DNA of 61,054 nucleotides from positions 1-61,054 of the forward strand of contig NZ_BCQS01000042.1 in NCBI RefSeq assembly GCF_001552195.1, given 5' to 3'. Below the pieces are notes generated by a model. It was not told the DNA's origin. It worked only from the letters and a program-made list of their open reading frames with translations, and searched no databases. This document shows, one piece after another, positions 1-9,306 of the stretch. A program made the translations under genes and the position numbers. Within the stretch, counting starts at the first letter, position 1. Every line of letters begins with the position of its first letter. The stretch comes from Actinomadura latina NBRC 106108 (GTDB taxonomy: Bacteria; Actinomycetota; Actinomycetes; Streptosporangiales; Streptosporangiaceae).

Positions 1-1
1 A

Positions 2-667
2 ATGTCAGTCGAACGCATGGGACGGCCTCACGAGGTCGATGGGATGACGGCGCACACCGCCGAGCCGGGCCGGGCACGACTGCTCGTCCCCCAGCTCGGC
101 GCGGCTAGCTCGCCGTCCCACCTCGTGAATGACCATCGCACCCAAGCTACCTCGGCACCCGGCATGGCGGCACACGAATTTCCGGTCGCCCCGCACGGCC
201 CGCCGTCCTACGGTGGCGGCATGTACGTCTACGTCGGGCCAGCCGAGTTGCTCGAACAAGCCGAAATGCCGGGCGAACCCGTCAGGTCGCCGGCGGACAT
301 GGAGGGCCGTCCGCAGGACGAACCGTTCACCTATGTCGTCACCCTCGACGGCACGCTGCGCATAGCGCCACGTCGCAGCGAACACGTGGCCTGCGCCGGT
401 CGAGAAAATGTTCTGGCCGCGGGTGAAATCACCTTCCAAGGTGCGGTGGCCACCGAGGTCAGCAACCAGTCCACCGGCTACTGCCCGGGCGAAGAATCCT
501 GGCCCGCGGTCGCCGATGCGCTCGACCGTGCCGGAATACGGAGGCCGGACGGCTTCACGGCCACCTTCGTCTTCCGTCACTGTTCCGAATGCGCGGAACT
601 CAACGTTGTGAAAGACGAGTACTACGTCTGCGTCTTCTGCGACGCCGATCTTATGACGGCGTCTTAA
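2..667 (+). CDS. Conserved hypothetical protein with C-terminal CxxC/CxxC cysteine pairs
   Basis: Function unknown. The recognisable part starts near residue 74 (MYVYVGPAEL) and runs to the end. It contains a conserved-looking stretch EVSNQSTGYCP and two cysteine pairs, HCSEC and CVFC, about 15 residues apart, suggesting a small zinc ribbon. I recall similar conserved proteins of unknown function in actinomycetes but know no named domain. The first 73 residues are low-complexity, so the true start may be the ATG at 221. The ORF also begins at the window edge and could extend upstream. Its third-position GC looks lower than that of most genes in the window. The last 17 bases overlap the end of the convergent HxlR-type gene. 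Confidence 0.6.
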   Translation: MSVERMGRPHEVDGMTAHTAEPGRARLLVPQLGAASSPSHLVNDHRTQATSAPGMAAHEFPVAPHGPPSYGGGMYVYVGPAELLEQAEMPGEPVRSPADMEGRPQDEPFTYVVTLDGTLRIAPRRSEHVACAGRENVLAAGEITFQGAVATEVSNQSTGYCPGEESWPAVADALDRAGIRRPDGFTATFVFRHCSECAELNVVKDEYYVCVFCDADLMTAS

Positions 668-1031
668 CGGGCTCTTCCGCGCTGGCGCGGGCGTCGTAGC
701 CGGCGCGTGCGGTGTCGATCTCTTCCAGGTGGCTCTCCGCCCATCTGACGAGGGTGTTCGCCGCGTCCATCAGGGTCGCGCCCATGGGGGTGAGGGAGTA
801 CTCCACCCGCGGCGGCACGACCGGGTACACGGTCCGCGTGACGATGCCGTCGCGTTCCAGGCCGCGCAGCGTGACGGTGAGCATCCGCTGGCTGATGCCG
901 TCGATCTCTCGCCTCAGTTCGGTGAACCGTTTGGTGCGCTCGCCGAGCAGCGAGATCACCAGCAGCGACCACTTGTCGCCGACCCGGTCGAGGATCTCGC
1001 GGGCCCGGCACCCCGCCGGGGTGTACTCCAT
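651..1031 (-). CDS. HxlR-family winged-helix transcriptional regulator
   Basis: A 126-residue DNA-binding protein of the HxlR type. The family signature is visible: a cysteine near the N terminus (AGCRAREIL), DRVGDKWSLLVISLL, the recognition helix region TELRREIDGISQRMLTVTLRGLE (split by a turn), and the wing before VEYSLTPMG. The start at 1031 is preceded by GGAG at good spacing; a longer reading from 1133 would run through the divergent promoter. HxlR proteins usually sense electrophiles or redox state and control the gene next door. Here the divergent neighbour encodes a YceI protein, and a 25-bp inverted repeat lies between them. The 3' end overlaps the convergent unknown gene. Confidence 0.88.
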   Translation of the reverse strand: MEYTPAGCRAREILDRVGDKWSLLVISLLGERTKRFTELRREIDGISQRMLTVTLRGLERDGIVTRTVYPVVPPRVEYSLTPMGATLMDAANTLVRWAESHLEEIDTARAGYDARASAEEPVKTPS

Positions 1032-1102
1032 GGTTATCTCCAGGTGACCGGGGCAGAAAAAAGTGCCTTCTTGTGCTGACCACGTGGGTCTCCGCACGAT
1101 GG

Positions 1103-1127
1103 AGGCGGTTACCGATCGGAACCGCCT
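1103..1127. promoter_or_regulatory. Inverted repeat in the HxlR/YceI divergent promoter, candidate operator
   Basis: AGGCGGTT and AACCGCCT form perfect 8-bp arms around a 9-base centre that itself contains CCGATCGG. The repeat lies 26 bp upstream of the yceI-like start and 72 bp upstream of the HxlR-type start. Assigning it to the HxlR-type regulator is inference from position. Confidence 0.4.
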
Positions 1128-1153
1128 TACCATTCATAACCCAAGGAGACACC

Positions 1154-1735
1154 ATGACGGCCGAGCTTGTCGAGGTCCCCGGTTACGTCGCCGGGACCTG
1201 GACCATCGACCCCCTCCACTCCAACATCGGCTTCACGGTCCGGCACCTGATGGTCAGCAAGGTCCGCGGCCGGTTCGGGACGTTCGAGGGTACGGTCGTG
1301 ACCGGCGACGACCCCCTCGACTCGTCCGTGACCGCGACCATCGATCTCGCCTCGATCGACACGGGCATCGACAAGCGCGACGAGCACGTCAGGTCCGCCG
1401 ACTTCCTGGACGCCGCGAAGTACCCCACGATGACCTACCGGTCCACCGGCGTGCGCCGCGACGGCGACGACTACGTCTTGGACGGCGACCTGACGCTGCG
1501 GGGCCTGACCAGGCCCGTCCCGCTGAAGCTGGAGATCGGCGGGTTCGGTCCCGACCCGTTCCGGGAGGACGACCCGTTCAAGGGCGCCCGCGCCGGGTTC
1601 ACCGCGACGGGCGAGCTCAGCCGGCTGGAGTTCGGGGTCGGCGACACCGCCAAGATCCCGGGCGGCGGCGGACTCGGGCTGGGAGAGAAGATCCAGATCA
1701 TCCTGGAGATCGAGGCGGTCCTCCGCACCGAGTGA
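1154..1735 (+). CDS. YceI-family lipid/isoprenoid-binding-like protein
   Basis: A 193-residue YceI domain protein. The fold's signature is present: WTIDPLHSNIGFTVRHLMVSKVRGRF at the N terminus (quoted as one motif, residues about 15-40), a central DKRDEHVRSADFLDAAKYP block, and strands ending in LTLRGLTRPVPL. The family forms a lipocalin-like barrel that binds polyisoprenoids or similar amphiphiles. No signal peptide is seen, as is common for actinobacterial members. The ATG at 1154 follows AAGGAG at 1143-1148; an upstream in-frame extension lacks a ribosome site. It is divergent from the HxlR-type gene and probably controlled by it. Confidence 0.9.
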   Translation: MTAELVEVPGYVAGTWTIDPLHSNIGFTVRHLMVSKVRGRFGTFEGTVVTGDDPLDSSVTATIDLASIDTGIDKRDEHVRSADFLDAAKYPTMTYRSTGVRRDGDDYVLDGDLTLRGLTRPVPLKLEIGGFGPDPFREDDPFKGARAGFTATGELSRLEFGVGDTAKIPGGGGLGLGEKIQIILEIEAVLRTE

Positions 1736-1758
1736 TCCCCGCGGCGGGGCTGCGCGGG

Positions 1759-2445
1759 TCAGCGGTCCCCGAGCAGCCGGGGGAGCGCCTCCAGCGTCGT
1801 GACGCGCGGGACGGTCAGCTCCTCCGGGGCGGGGTCGCCGGAGCGGTCGAGCCAGATGCCCGCCAGCCCCGCCGCCGCGGCGCCCTGCGCGTCGGTGACG
1901 AGGCGGTCGCCGACATAGACGGCCTCGTCCGGGGGGACGCCGAGGCCCGCACAGGCCGTCCGGAAGATCCCGGCGTCCGGCTTGGCGGACCCCGCCTCGC
2001 TGGACGCCACGACGTACGGCAGGACGTCCGCCAGGCCGATCGCGTCGATCTTCCTGCGCTGCTGCTCGGCGTCCCCGTTGGTGATCACCCCGAGCCGCGG
2101 GCCGCGCGCCGCCAGGACGTCCAGGACGCGCGGCACCTCCGGGAACGGACGCCACGCCGCCTCGTACAGCGCCACATATCCGGCGAGCCACGCATCGGCG
2201 CGGGCGTCGTCCCAGTCGCCGAGCCCCAGCTCCCGGGCGAGCGCGACGATCCGGACGCGGCGCTGGGCGATGAAGCTGAGTTCGCCCGCCAGATACCGGT
2301 CGACCGCCGAATCGCTGAGTTGCGCCCAGCGCGGGACGAGCCACGCCGGGTCCGCGTCCGGGAACGAGCGGACGATCGCCTCGCCCGCCGCGCCCTCGTG
2401 GTCGAGGAGCGTCCCGTCCAGGTCGAACAGCACCGCCGTGGTCAT
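1759..2445 (-). CDS. HAD-superfamily hydrolase (IA variant 1, haloacid dehalogenase/phosphatase-like)
   Basis: A 228-residue HAD phosphatase-like protein. Motif I is FDLDGTLLD near the N terminus, with Asp nucleophile and acid/base Asp. Motif II is VITNGD, motif III includes the lysine in GSAKPDAGIF, and motif IV is VYVGDRLVTDAQGAAAAG. The layout matches the YjjG/REG-2/haloacid dehalogenase group; the substrate cannot be told from sequence. Its ATG overlaps the stop codon of the upstream TetR gene by one base (TGATG), so the two are surely cotranscribed and probably translationally coupled. Confidence 0.88.
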   Translation of the reverse strand: MTTAVLFDLDGTLLDHEGAAGEAIVRSFPDADPAWLVPRWAQLSDSAVDRYLAGELSFIAQRRVRIVALARELGLGDWDDARADAWLAGYVALYEAAWRPFPEVPRVLDVLAARGPRLGVITNGDAEQQRRKIDAIGLADVLPYVVASSEAGSAKPDAGIFRTACAGLGVPPDEAVYVGDRLVTDAQGAAAAGLAGIWLDRSGDPAPEELTVPRVTTLEALPRLLGDR

Positions 2446-3020
2446 CACGCGAGCCGGTGCGCTTCGGCGAGGACGCGAGCCGACTCGACGACGGCCGCGC
2501 GGCGGCGCGCGAGGGCGGCACCGTCGTCGTCCTCGTCCAGGATCAGCCGCCGCAACTGGGGGACGGCGAAGTTCCACGCGATGAGGCCGAAGACGGTGAA
2601 CATGAGGTCCTGCACGTCGCGCGAGCTGTGGCCGGTGTCCGTGAAGCGGTCGGTCTTCTGCCGGAACGCGTCGCGGCGCTCGTCCTCGCCCTGCACCTCG
2701 CCTCGCGTCTCCAGGGCCTCCCAGAGCAGGAGCCGGATCAGCTCGGGATGCTCCTGATACCAGTCGAACAGCCGGCCCACGCACTCCGACAGCCGGGCGG
2801 GATCGATGTCGGTCGCGCCCCCGATCTCGTCCATCTTGGCGCGCACCACGGCGCCGAACAGCTTCTCCTTGCTCCCGAAGTACAGGTAGATGGCCTGCTT
2901 GTTGGCCCGCGCCTCGGTGGCGATGCGCTCGATCCGGGCGCCCGCGAGCCCGCGCGCGGCGAACTCGGCGGCGGCGGCCTCGAAGATCCGCCGGCGGGTC
3001 GCCTCGGCGTCGTAGCTCAT
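2445..3020 (-). CDS. TetR/AcrR-family transcriptional regulator
   Basis: A 191-residue TetR-type repressor. The N-terminal helix-turn-helix is clear: TRRRIFEAAAAEFAARG, then ARIERIATEARANKQAIYLYFGSKEKLF. The C-terminal ligand-binding half resembles the TetR_C group that follows YLYFGSKEKL-type heads. It is transcribed away from the SDR gene. Two near-identical copies of an AACC(A/G)GATGGTT-type palindrome lie in the shared 81-bp promoter, one near each start, as expected for repression of both directions. The downstream HAD gene forms an operon with it. Confidence 0.9.
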   Translation of the reverse strand: MSYDAEATRRRIFEAAAAEFAARGLAGARIERIATEARANKQAIYLYFGSKEKLFGAVVRAKMDEIGGATDIDPARLSECVGRLFDWYQEHPELIRLLLWEALETRGEVQGEDERRDAFRQKTDRFTDTGHSSRDVQDLMFTVFGLIAWNFAVPQLRRLILDEDDDGAALARRRAAVVESARVLAEAHRLA

Positions 3021-3030
3021 ACCGAAATTA

Positions 3031-3042
3031 AACCATCCGGTT
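3031..3042. promoter_or_regulatory. TetR operator half of a pair, site 1
   Basis: AACCATCCGGTT, whose reverse complement AACCGGATGGTT matches site 2 at 11 of 12 positions. It lies 11 bp upstream of the TetR start. The match extends to about 15 bp (TAAACCATCYGGTTG). Confidence 0.6.
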
Positions 3043-3074
3043 GACTTCGGCTCGGCCGGAGGTCATTCTAAAAC

Positions 3075-3086
3075 AACCAGATGGTT
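3075..3086. promoter_or_regulatory. TetR operator half of a pair, site 2
   Basis: AACCAGATGGTT, with perfect AACCA/TGGTT arms. It lies 16 bp before the SDR start at 3102 and covers an alternative upstream ATG (3081), which supports the downstream start. Confidence 0.6.
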
Positions 3087-3101
3087 TATTTGGGAGAGTC
3101 C

Positions 3102-3947
3102 ATGGCCACGACCGCAGCACCCGTCCCCGTCCGTTCACCGCTCCCGCGGAGCCTCGCCGGCCGGACGGCGGTGATCCTCGGCGGCAGTTCCGGCATCGGC
3201 CTGGCCGCCGCCGAACTGCTCGCCTCGTTCGGCGCGCGGATCCTGCTCGTGGGCCGCGACAAGGAGCGGCTGGACGCCGCCGTGACCCGCGTGAACGCCG
3301 CCGCCGCCCGCCCGAACACGGCCGGCGCCCCCTCCGGCACGTCCGACATGGCGGGGATACCTGCCGAGGTGCACGGGATGTCCGCCGATGTCGCCGACGA
3401 CGACGCGCTGGAGGAGGTCTTCGAACGCGCCGGCACCGTCGACCACGTCCTGCTGACGGCCGGTCGTCCCTCCGATGCCGGCCCTGTCAGCGGGCTCACC
3501 CGGGAGACCGCCCGGGTGGCCGTAGGGGAGCCGGTGGGGTCCGTCCTCACCGTCGCGCGAGCGGCCGTCCCGCGCATGCGCCCGGGCGGATCGATCACCC
3601 TGGCCTCGGGCATCCTCGTGGCGCGCCCGCGACCCGGCATGTCCGCGCTGGTCGCGGCGGCCGGCGCCGTCGAGACGCTCGCCCGCGCGCTGGCCGTCGA
3701 GCTGGCGCCGGCCCGCCTGCGGGTCAACGCGATCCGGTTCGGCGCCATGGACACGCCCCTGCTGCGCGCCCTCTACGGAGTCGGCGGAGCCGCGGGTGAC
3801 GCGGCGATGGCCGAGGCGGGCGGCGGCATGCCGCTCGGCCGGTTCGGGACGGCCGAGGAGGCCGCCTCCGCCGCGCTGTTCCTGATGGCCAACCCGTACA
3901 TGAGCGGCGAGGTCCTCACGGTGGACGGCGGCCAGTCCCTCGCCTGA
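3102..3947 (+). CDS. SDR-family protein lacking the catalytic Tyr-Lys pair
   Basis: A 281-residue short-chain dehydrogenase/reductase-like protein. The Rossmann motif GGSSGIG is at residues 27-33, and a basic residue after the second strand (LLVGRDKERL) suggests NADP(H). Where classical SDRs have YxxxK, this protein reads LVAAA before GAVETLARALAVELAP, so both the tyrosine and lysine are missing. The rest of the helix and the following RVNAIRFG loop align well. This resembles the Lin1944-like SDR subgroup, whose active-site residues are absent and whose function is unknown. The ATG at 3102 follows GGGAGAG; it is divergent from the TetR gene and probably repressed by it. Confidence 0.85.
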   Translation: MATTAAPVPVRSPLPRSLAGRTAVILGGSSGIGLAAAELLASFGARILLVGRDKERLDAAVTRVNAAAARPNTAGAPSGTSDMAGIPAEVHGMSADVADDDALEEVFERAGTVDHVLLTAGRPSDAGPVSGLTRETARVAVGEPVGSVLTVARAAVPRMRPGGSITLASGILVARPRPGMSALVAAAGAVETLARALAVELAPARLRVNAIRFGAMDTPLLRALYGVGGAAGDAAMAEAGGGMPLGRFGTAEEAASAALFLMANPYMSGEVLTVDGGQSLA

Positions 3948-3994
3948 ACCAGCCTGAAGCCGAGAAGGCAAGGAAAGCCGAGAAGAAAAGGGGC

Positions 3995-4029
3995 GGGCCC
4001 CTGACCGGCGTCCGTTGGGTCAGGGGCCC
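3995..4029 (+). terminator. Rho-independent-like hairpin after the SDR gene
   Basis: GGGCCCCTGAC and GTCAGGGGCCC form a perfect 11-bp stem with a 13-base loop, 48 bp after the SDR stop. A second inverted repeat (GTCTCGGCCG at 4033-4042 with CGGCCGAGAC at 4079-4088) follows and may serve the convergent chitinase gene. There is no U-tract, which is usual in actinobacteria. Confidence 0.65.
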
Positions 4030-4103
4030 GATGTCTCGGCCGTCTGAGGGGCTGGGAGTACCCCTTCTGCGAACAGCTCGGCCGAGACGGCTCTGCGATC
4101 GGG

Positions 4104-5942
<1,839 letters not shown>

Positions 5943-5986
5943 GATTCTCCGTTCGTTCGGCCCCCGAGCAAACAGGAATCCCCGCT

Positions 5987-6015
5987 CAATTCTTAGTAAA
6001 GTTTCCTAAGAATTG
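5987..6015. promoter_or_regulatory. Perfect inverted repeat upstream of the chitinase gene
   Basis: CAATTCTTAG and CTAAGAATTG are perfect 10-bp arms with a 9-base spacer. Overlapping it is the near-palindrome TTAGTAAAGTTTCCTAA, which resembles operators described upstream of actinobacterial polysaccharide-degradation genes. It is an AT-rich island in otherwise high-GC DNA, so it may also contain promoter elements. Confidence 0.55.
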
Positions 6016-6131
6016 GGAGGATCGTAACCGGGTCGAACGGCACGTTCAAGGGCTTCCGGCAAGCTCGCGAGCAGCGGCAGAGTGGTCTAAGCGACTGCCT
6101 GCACCCATACGGTCACCACCGGGCGGAAAGT

Positions 6132-6602
6132 TCAGCCCGTGCCGAACCAGCCGGGCATGTCGAGGCGCCACAGGTCGGCGGGGGTCATCCGGCGAAGATC
6201 GTCCTCCAGGGCGCGGACGCGGCCGGCGCCCAGCGCGGCGACCCAGTCGCCCCGGATCCGCTCGAAGATCTCCGCCGACCGGACGAGCGAGTCCACTCCG
6301 CGCTCGGTCAGCCGGACGATCTTGCGCCGGGCGTCCCGCGGGTCGGCGGCGCGCTCGACGTACCCGGCCCGCTCCAGCGACTCGACCATCTTCCCCGCGG
6401 CCTGCTTGGACACCCCGAGCCGGTGGCCGAGCTCCACGGCCGTCGTCCCGTCCGGGCCGATGGCCTGGAAGACGAACCCGTGCATCGGGCGCAGCCCGGG
6501 GTGCCCCTCGCGCGCCAGCTCGGCGTGCAGCTCGTCGATGATCACGCGGAAGGCCAGGAAGAGCCGCAGCGGCAGCTCGAAACCGGGTGCGTCGCTTGAC
6601 AT
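6132..6602 (-). CDS. MarR-family transcriptional regulator
   Basis: A 156-residue MarR-type winged-helix protein. Dimerisation helices flank the DNA-binding core TTAVELGHRLGVSKQAAGKMVESLERAGYVERAADPRDARRKIVRLTERG (residues roughly 55-105, quoted in pieces elsewhere), with the wing DPRDARRK typical of the family. The start at 6602 is chosen because GAGG precedes it; an in-frame ATG at 6617 has no ribosome site and lies closer to the operator. It is divergent from a cupin gene. A perfect GACAAC-CAT-GTTGTC palindrome lies in the 62-bp gap, so the protein likely represses itself and the cupin. Confidence 0.9.
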   Translation of the reverse strand: MSSDAPGFELPLRLFLAFRVIIDELHAELAREGHPGLRPMHGFVFQAIGPDGTTAVELGHRLGVSKQAAGKMVESLERAGYVERAADPRDARRKIVRLTERGVDSLVRSAEIFERIRGDWVAALGAGRVRALEDDLRRMTPADLWRLDMPGWFGTG

Positions 6603-6627
6603 AAAAGACAACCTCATTGACTATATG

Positions 6628-6642
6628 GACAACCATGTTGTC
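6628..6642. promoter_or_regulatory. MarR operator: GACAAC-N3-GTTGTC
   Basis: A perfect 6-bp inverted repeat with a 3-base centre, centred between the divergent MarR and cupin genes. A further GACAACC half-site is at 6607-6613, suggesting a second, weaker binding position nearer the regulator's own start. Confidence 0.6.
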
Positions 6643-6664
6643 TAAACCTAGGGGATCGGGGCTC

Positions 6665-7081
6665 ATGACGCTCATCCGCAACGCCGACAGCCGCCGCACC
6701 GGCACGCCGAACGGCACGATGACCACGTTCGCCACGCCCGCCCAGGGCGGCACCGAGGGCATCGCCGTCTGGCGCGTCGACATGCTGCCCGGCAAGACCG
6801 GCCCGCTGCACGCGTTCGACACCGAGCAGGTGTGGACGTTCCTGGACGGCGCCGCGACCGTCGACCTGGACGGACGCAGGCTGGAGGCGGCGCCCGGCGA
6901 CACCGTCGTCCTCCCGGCCGACGCACCCCGCCAGATGACGGCCGGCGGCACCGGGTTCACCGCCGTCGTCGCCGCCCACGCCGGGTGCCTCGTGTACGAC
7001 CCCGACGAGATGGTGGACGAGAGCAGGTGCGAGATCGCACCGCAGGGCAGCGAGCGGCTCGTCCCGCCCTGGGCGAAGTGA
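6665..7081 (+). CDS. Small cupin-domain protein
   Basis: A 138-residue single-domain cupin. The two cupin motifs are degenerate: GPLHAFDTEQVWTFLDG carries H and E metal-ligand candidates, and PGDTVVLPADAPRQM is the second half-motif, lacking the usual histidine. The barrel length fits. The start at 6665 has GGGG eight bases upstream; the ATG at 6617 would run through the MarR operator. Cupins under MarR control often handle small aromatic or hydroxylated compounds, but no substrate can be assigned. The stop codon lies in the first copy of a short tandem repeat. Confidence 0.8.
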   Translation: MTLIRNADSRRTGTPNGTMTTFATPAQGGTEGIAVWRVDMLPGKTGPLHAFDTEQVWTFLDGAATVDLDGRRLEAAPGDTVVLPADAPRQMTAGGTGFTAVVAAHAGCLVYDPDEMVDESRCEIAPQGSERLVPPWAK

Positions 7082-7142
7082 CCAAGGATGCCCGGGAAGT
7101 GACCAGGACGTCCGGGAAGTGAGCCGGGATGCCCGGGTAAGT
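7076..7142. repeat. Three imperfect 20-21 bp tandem repeats starting at the cupin stop codon
   Basis: Units begin AAGTGA at 7076, 7097 and 7117, each followed by a GGATGCCCGGG-like block; a fourth begins TAAGTGA at 7138. The first unit contains the cupin gene's TGA stop. The rest fills the gap to the convergent response-regulator gene. The self-complementary CCCGGG centres could also form weak terminator hairpins. Confidence 0.6.
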
Positions 7143-7147
7143 GAGAC

Positions 7148-7792
7148 TCAGGCGCCCAGATAGGCGAGGACGGCCAGCACCCGCCGGTTGTCGTCCTCCG
7201 ACGGCGGCAGCCCGAGCTTGCCGAAGATGTTGTTGGTGTGCTTGCTGATCGCCTTCTCGGTGACGAACAGCTGCCCGGCGATCGCCGCGTTCGAGCGGCC
7301 CTCCGCCATCAGCCCGAGCACCTCGCGCTCGCGGGGGGTCAGCCGCTGCAGCGGCTCCTCGCGGGCGTGCCGGGTGAGCAGCTGCGACACCACGTCCGGG
7401 TCGAGGGCGGTGCCGCCGTCCGCGACCCGGCGCACCGCCTCCACGAAGACCTTCACGTCCGACACGCGGTCCTTCAGCAGGTAGCCGATGCCGCCCCGGC
7501 TGTCGGACAGCAGCTCCCGCGCGTACAGCTGCTCCACGTGCTGCGACAGCACCAGCACCGGCAGGCCCGGGATCTCCTTGCGGGCCTCCAGCGCGGCCTT
7601 CAGCCCCTCGTCGGTGAACGTCGGCGGGAGCCGGACGTCCACCACGGCGACGTCGGGACGGTGCGCGGTGAGGGCCCGCAGCAGCGACGGCCCGTTGTCC
7701 ACCGCCTCGACGACCTCGAAGCCGAACGCGCCGAGCAGGCGGATCAGCCCGTCCCGGAGGAGGGCGAGATCTTCGGCGATGACAACGCGCAC
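7148..7792 (-). CDS. NarL/FixJ-type response regulator (LuxR output domain)
   Basis: A 214-residue two-component response regulator. The receiver domain (about 1-120) has the phosphorylatable Asp52 (VVDVRLP) and acidic pocket AED at 6-8. The C-terminal LuxR helix-turn-helix begins LTPREREVLGLMAEGRSN and continues through EKAISKHTNNIFGKLGL. Its ATG lies inside the 3' end of the kinase gene (49-bp overlap), so the pair is translationally coupled. It presumably acts on unlinked or adjacent promoters; no target is evident here. Confidence 0.93.
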   Translation of the reverse strand: MRVVIAEDLALLRDGLIRLLGAFGFEVVEAVDNGPSLLRALTAHRPDVAVVDVRLPPTFTDEGLKAALEARKEIPGLPVLVLSQHVEQLYARELLSDSRGGIGYLLKDRVSDVKVFVEAVRRVADGGTALDPDVVSQLLTRHAREEPLQRLTPREREVLGLMAEGRSNAAIAGQLFVTEKAISKHTNNIFGKLGLPPSEDDNRRVLAVLAYLGA

Positions 7793-9051
7793 GGCAGCTC
7801 CATGGTCACGACGGTCGGCCCGCCGGGCGGGCTCGTCACCGCCATCGTCCCGTCGAAGGCCGCCAGCCTGCGCTCGATGCCGCGCATCCCGCCGCCCGCG
7901 CCGGGGTCGGCTCCGCCCGTCCCGTCGTCACCGACGATCATAAGCAGCCGGCCGCCGGAGTGCTCGATCTGGATCCAGGCCCGCCGCGCGCCGGAGTGCT
8001 TGACGACGTTGGCGAACATCTCCGCGACCGCGAAGTACGCCGCCGACTCGACCGGGGCCTCCGCGCGTCCCGGCAGGTCGATGCGGACGTCCACGGGCAG
8101 CGGCAGGGTCAGCGCCAGGGCGCGCACGGCGCCGTCGAGCCCGCGCTCGGCCAGCACCGGCGGGTGGATGCCGCGCACCAGGTCGCGCAGCTCCGTCAGC
8201 GCCGTCCCGCTGGCCTCGCGCGCCTCGGCGAGGAGCTGCCGCGCGGTCTCGGGGTCGTGCTTCATCATCTCCTCGGCGAGCCCGATGTTCATGCTGAGCG
8301 CGACCAGCCGGGCCTGGGCGCCGTCGTGCAGGTCGCGCTCGATGCGGCGCAGCTCCGCCGCCGACGCGTCCACCGTCTCCGACCGGGTCTCCGTGAGCCG
8401 CTGCACGCGCTCCTCCAGCGCGCGCCTGGTCGGTGAGAGCAGCGACTGGCCGAACAGGGCGTGCGCCTTCAGGAACACCCCGCCCAGCGGGACCGAGACC
8501 ACCGTGAGCGCGGCGGCGAGGACGATCGTGCCCGCGACCCCGGCCGCGCCGTAGTCGGAGATCATCCAGAAGGGGCCCCAGCCGTAGTCGGTCAGCAGCG
8601 CCACCCACCACGCCACGAGCACGCCCTCCAGCCCGTAGACGGTCAGGCCCGCCGCCAGCACCCCGAGGACGAGCGCGACCGGCACGTTCAGCAGCGACCA
8701 CAGCAGGTCGCGCCACGTCGCCGGGTCGCCCAGCACCCACTTCAGGCGCCCGATCGGACCGGTCGCACCGGCCGGTTCCGGCCGGTAGGGCACCGGGATC
8801 CGCACGCCGCTCCAGTCCGCCGCCAGGGTCCGCTGCAGGTTCGCCACCGCCCGGATCGCGAGCAGCACCGCCGGCGCCAGCACCACCCCGGCGCCCAGCG
8901 GGATGAAGGCGATCGACAGCACGGCCAGGATGAACAGCGGCAGGTTCACCGCGTAGGCGAGGACGATCTGGGCCGTCCCCCGGAGGACGTTGGCGAACGC
9001 CGCCCGGGCGAGCGCGCCCGTCCGGCGGGTGAAACGCCTGCCGTCGTCCAT
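7744..9051 (-). CDS. DesK/NarX-like sensor histidine kinase
   Basis: A 435-residue membrane kinase. Four to five hydrophobic segments (about 26-50, 53-70, 117-155 and 169-195) form the sensor, which resembles the 'putative sensor' domain of actinobacterial kinases. HisKA_3 follows, with phosphoacceptor His242 in RDLHDGAQARL, then an HATPase_c domain ending with the G-box GGGMRGIERRL. The start at 9051 has GGGAGG upstream; a longer reading to 9108 is less likely. It partners the overlapping NarL-type regulator. Such pairs often answer cell-envelope stress in actinobacteria (family knowledge; the signal here is unknown). Confidence 0.9.
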   Translation of the reverse strand: MDDGRRFTRRTGALARAAFANVLRGTAQIVLAYAVNLPLFILAVLSIAFIPLGAGVVLAPAVLLAIRAVANLQRTLAADWSGVRIPVPYRPEPAGATGPIGRLKWVLGDPATWRDLLWSLLNVPVALVLGVLAAGLTVYGLEGVLVAWWVALLTDYGWGPFWMISDYGAAGVAGTIVLAAALTVVSVPLGGVFLKAHALFGQSLLSPTRRALEERVQRLTETRSETVDASAAELRRIERDLHDGAQARLVALSMNIGLAEEMMKHDPETARQLLAEAREASGTALTELRDLVRGIHPPVLAERGLDGAVRALALTLPLPVDVRIDLPGRAEAPVESAAYFAVAEMFANVVKHSGARRAWIQIEHSGGRLLMIVGDDGTGGADPGAGGGMRGIERRLAAFDGTMAVTSPPGGPTVVTMELPCALSSPKISPSSGTG

Positions 9052-9306
9052 CCGTCCTCCCAGGGTTTCCGGCGGGCGGCCCGCCGCGGTGGCGCCCGGT
9101 GCGACCATTGTGTCGCCAGACGCCCGGCCGCTCAGTGGGGCTATGTCCCGGATCCGGGCGGATCATGGGGGAGTTAGCTCTACCCTCTGCGGAAGTGCGG
9201 GGCGGCCGGTCCCTCGACCGGCCCCATTCGAGCGGTGACAAGACAACCGGCCGAGTTCCCTGGACAATGCACAGGCGATATCCAGGGGAGAAAGCGAATC
9301 CAAGCT

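Noticed and set aside
1063..2757. 564-codon frame across yceI and the HAD gene
   Set aside because: It lies on the other frame or strand of two well-supported genes and has an Arg-rich composition typical of shadows.
6076..6110. tRNA-like D-arm text (GGCAGAGTGGTCTAAGCGAC) before the MarR gene
   Set aside because: No acceptor, anticodon or T arms fold around it.
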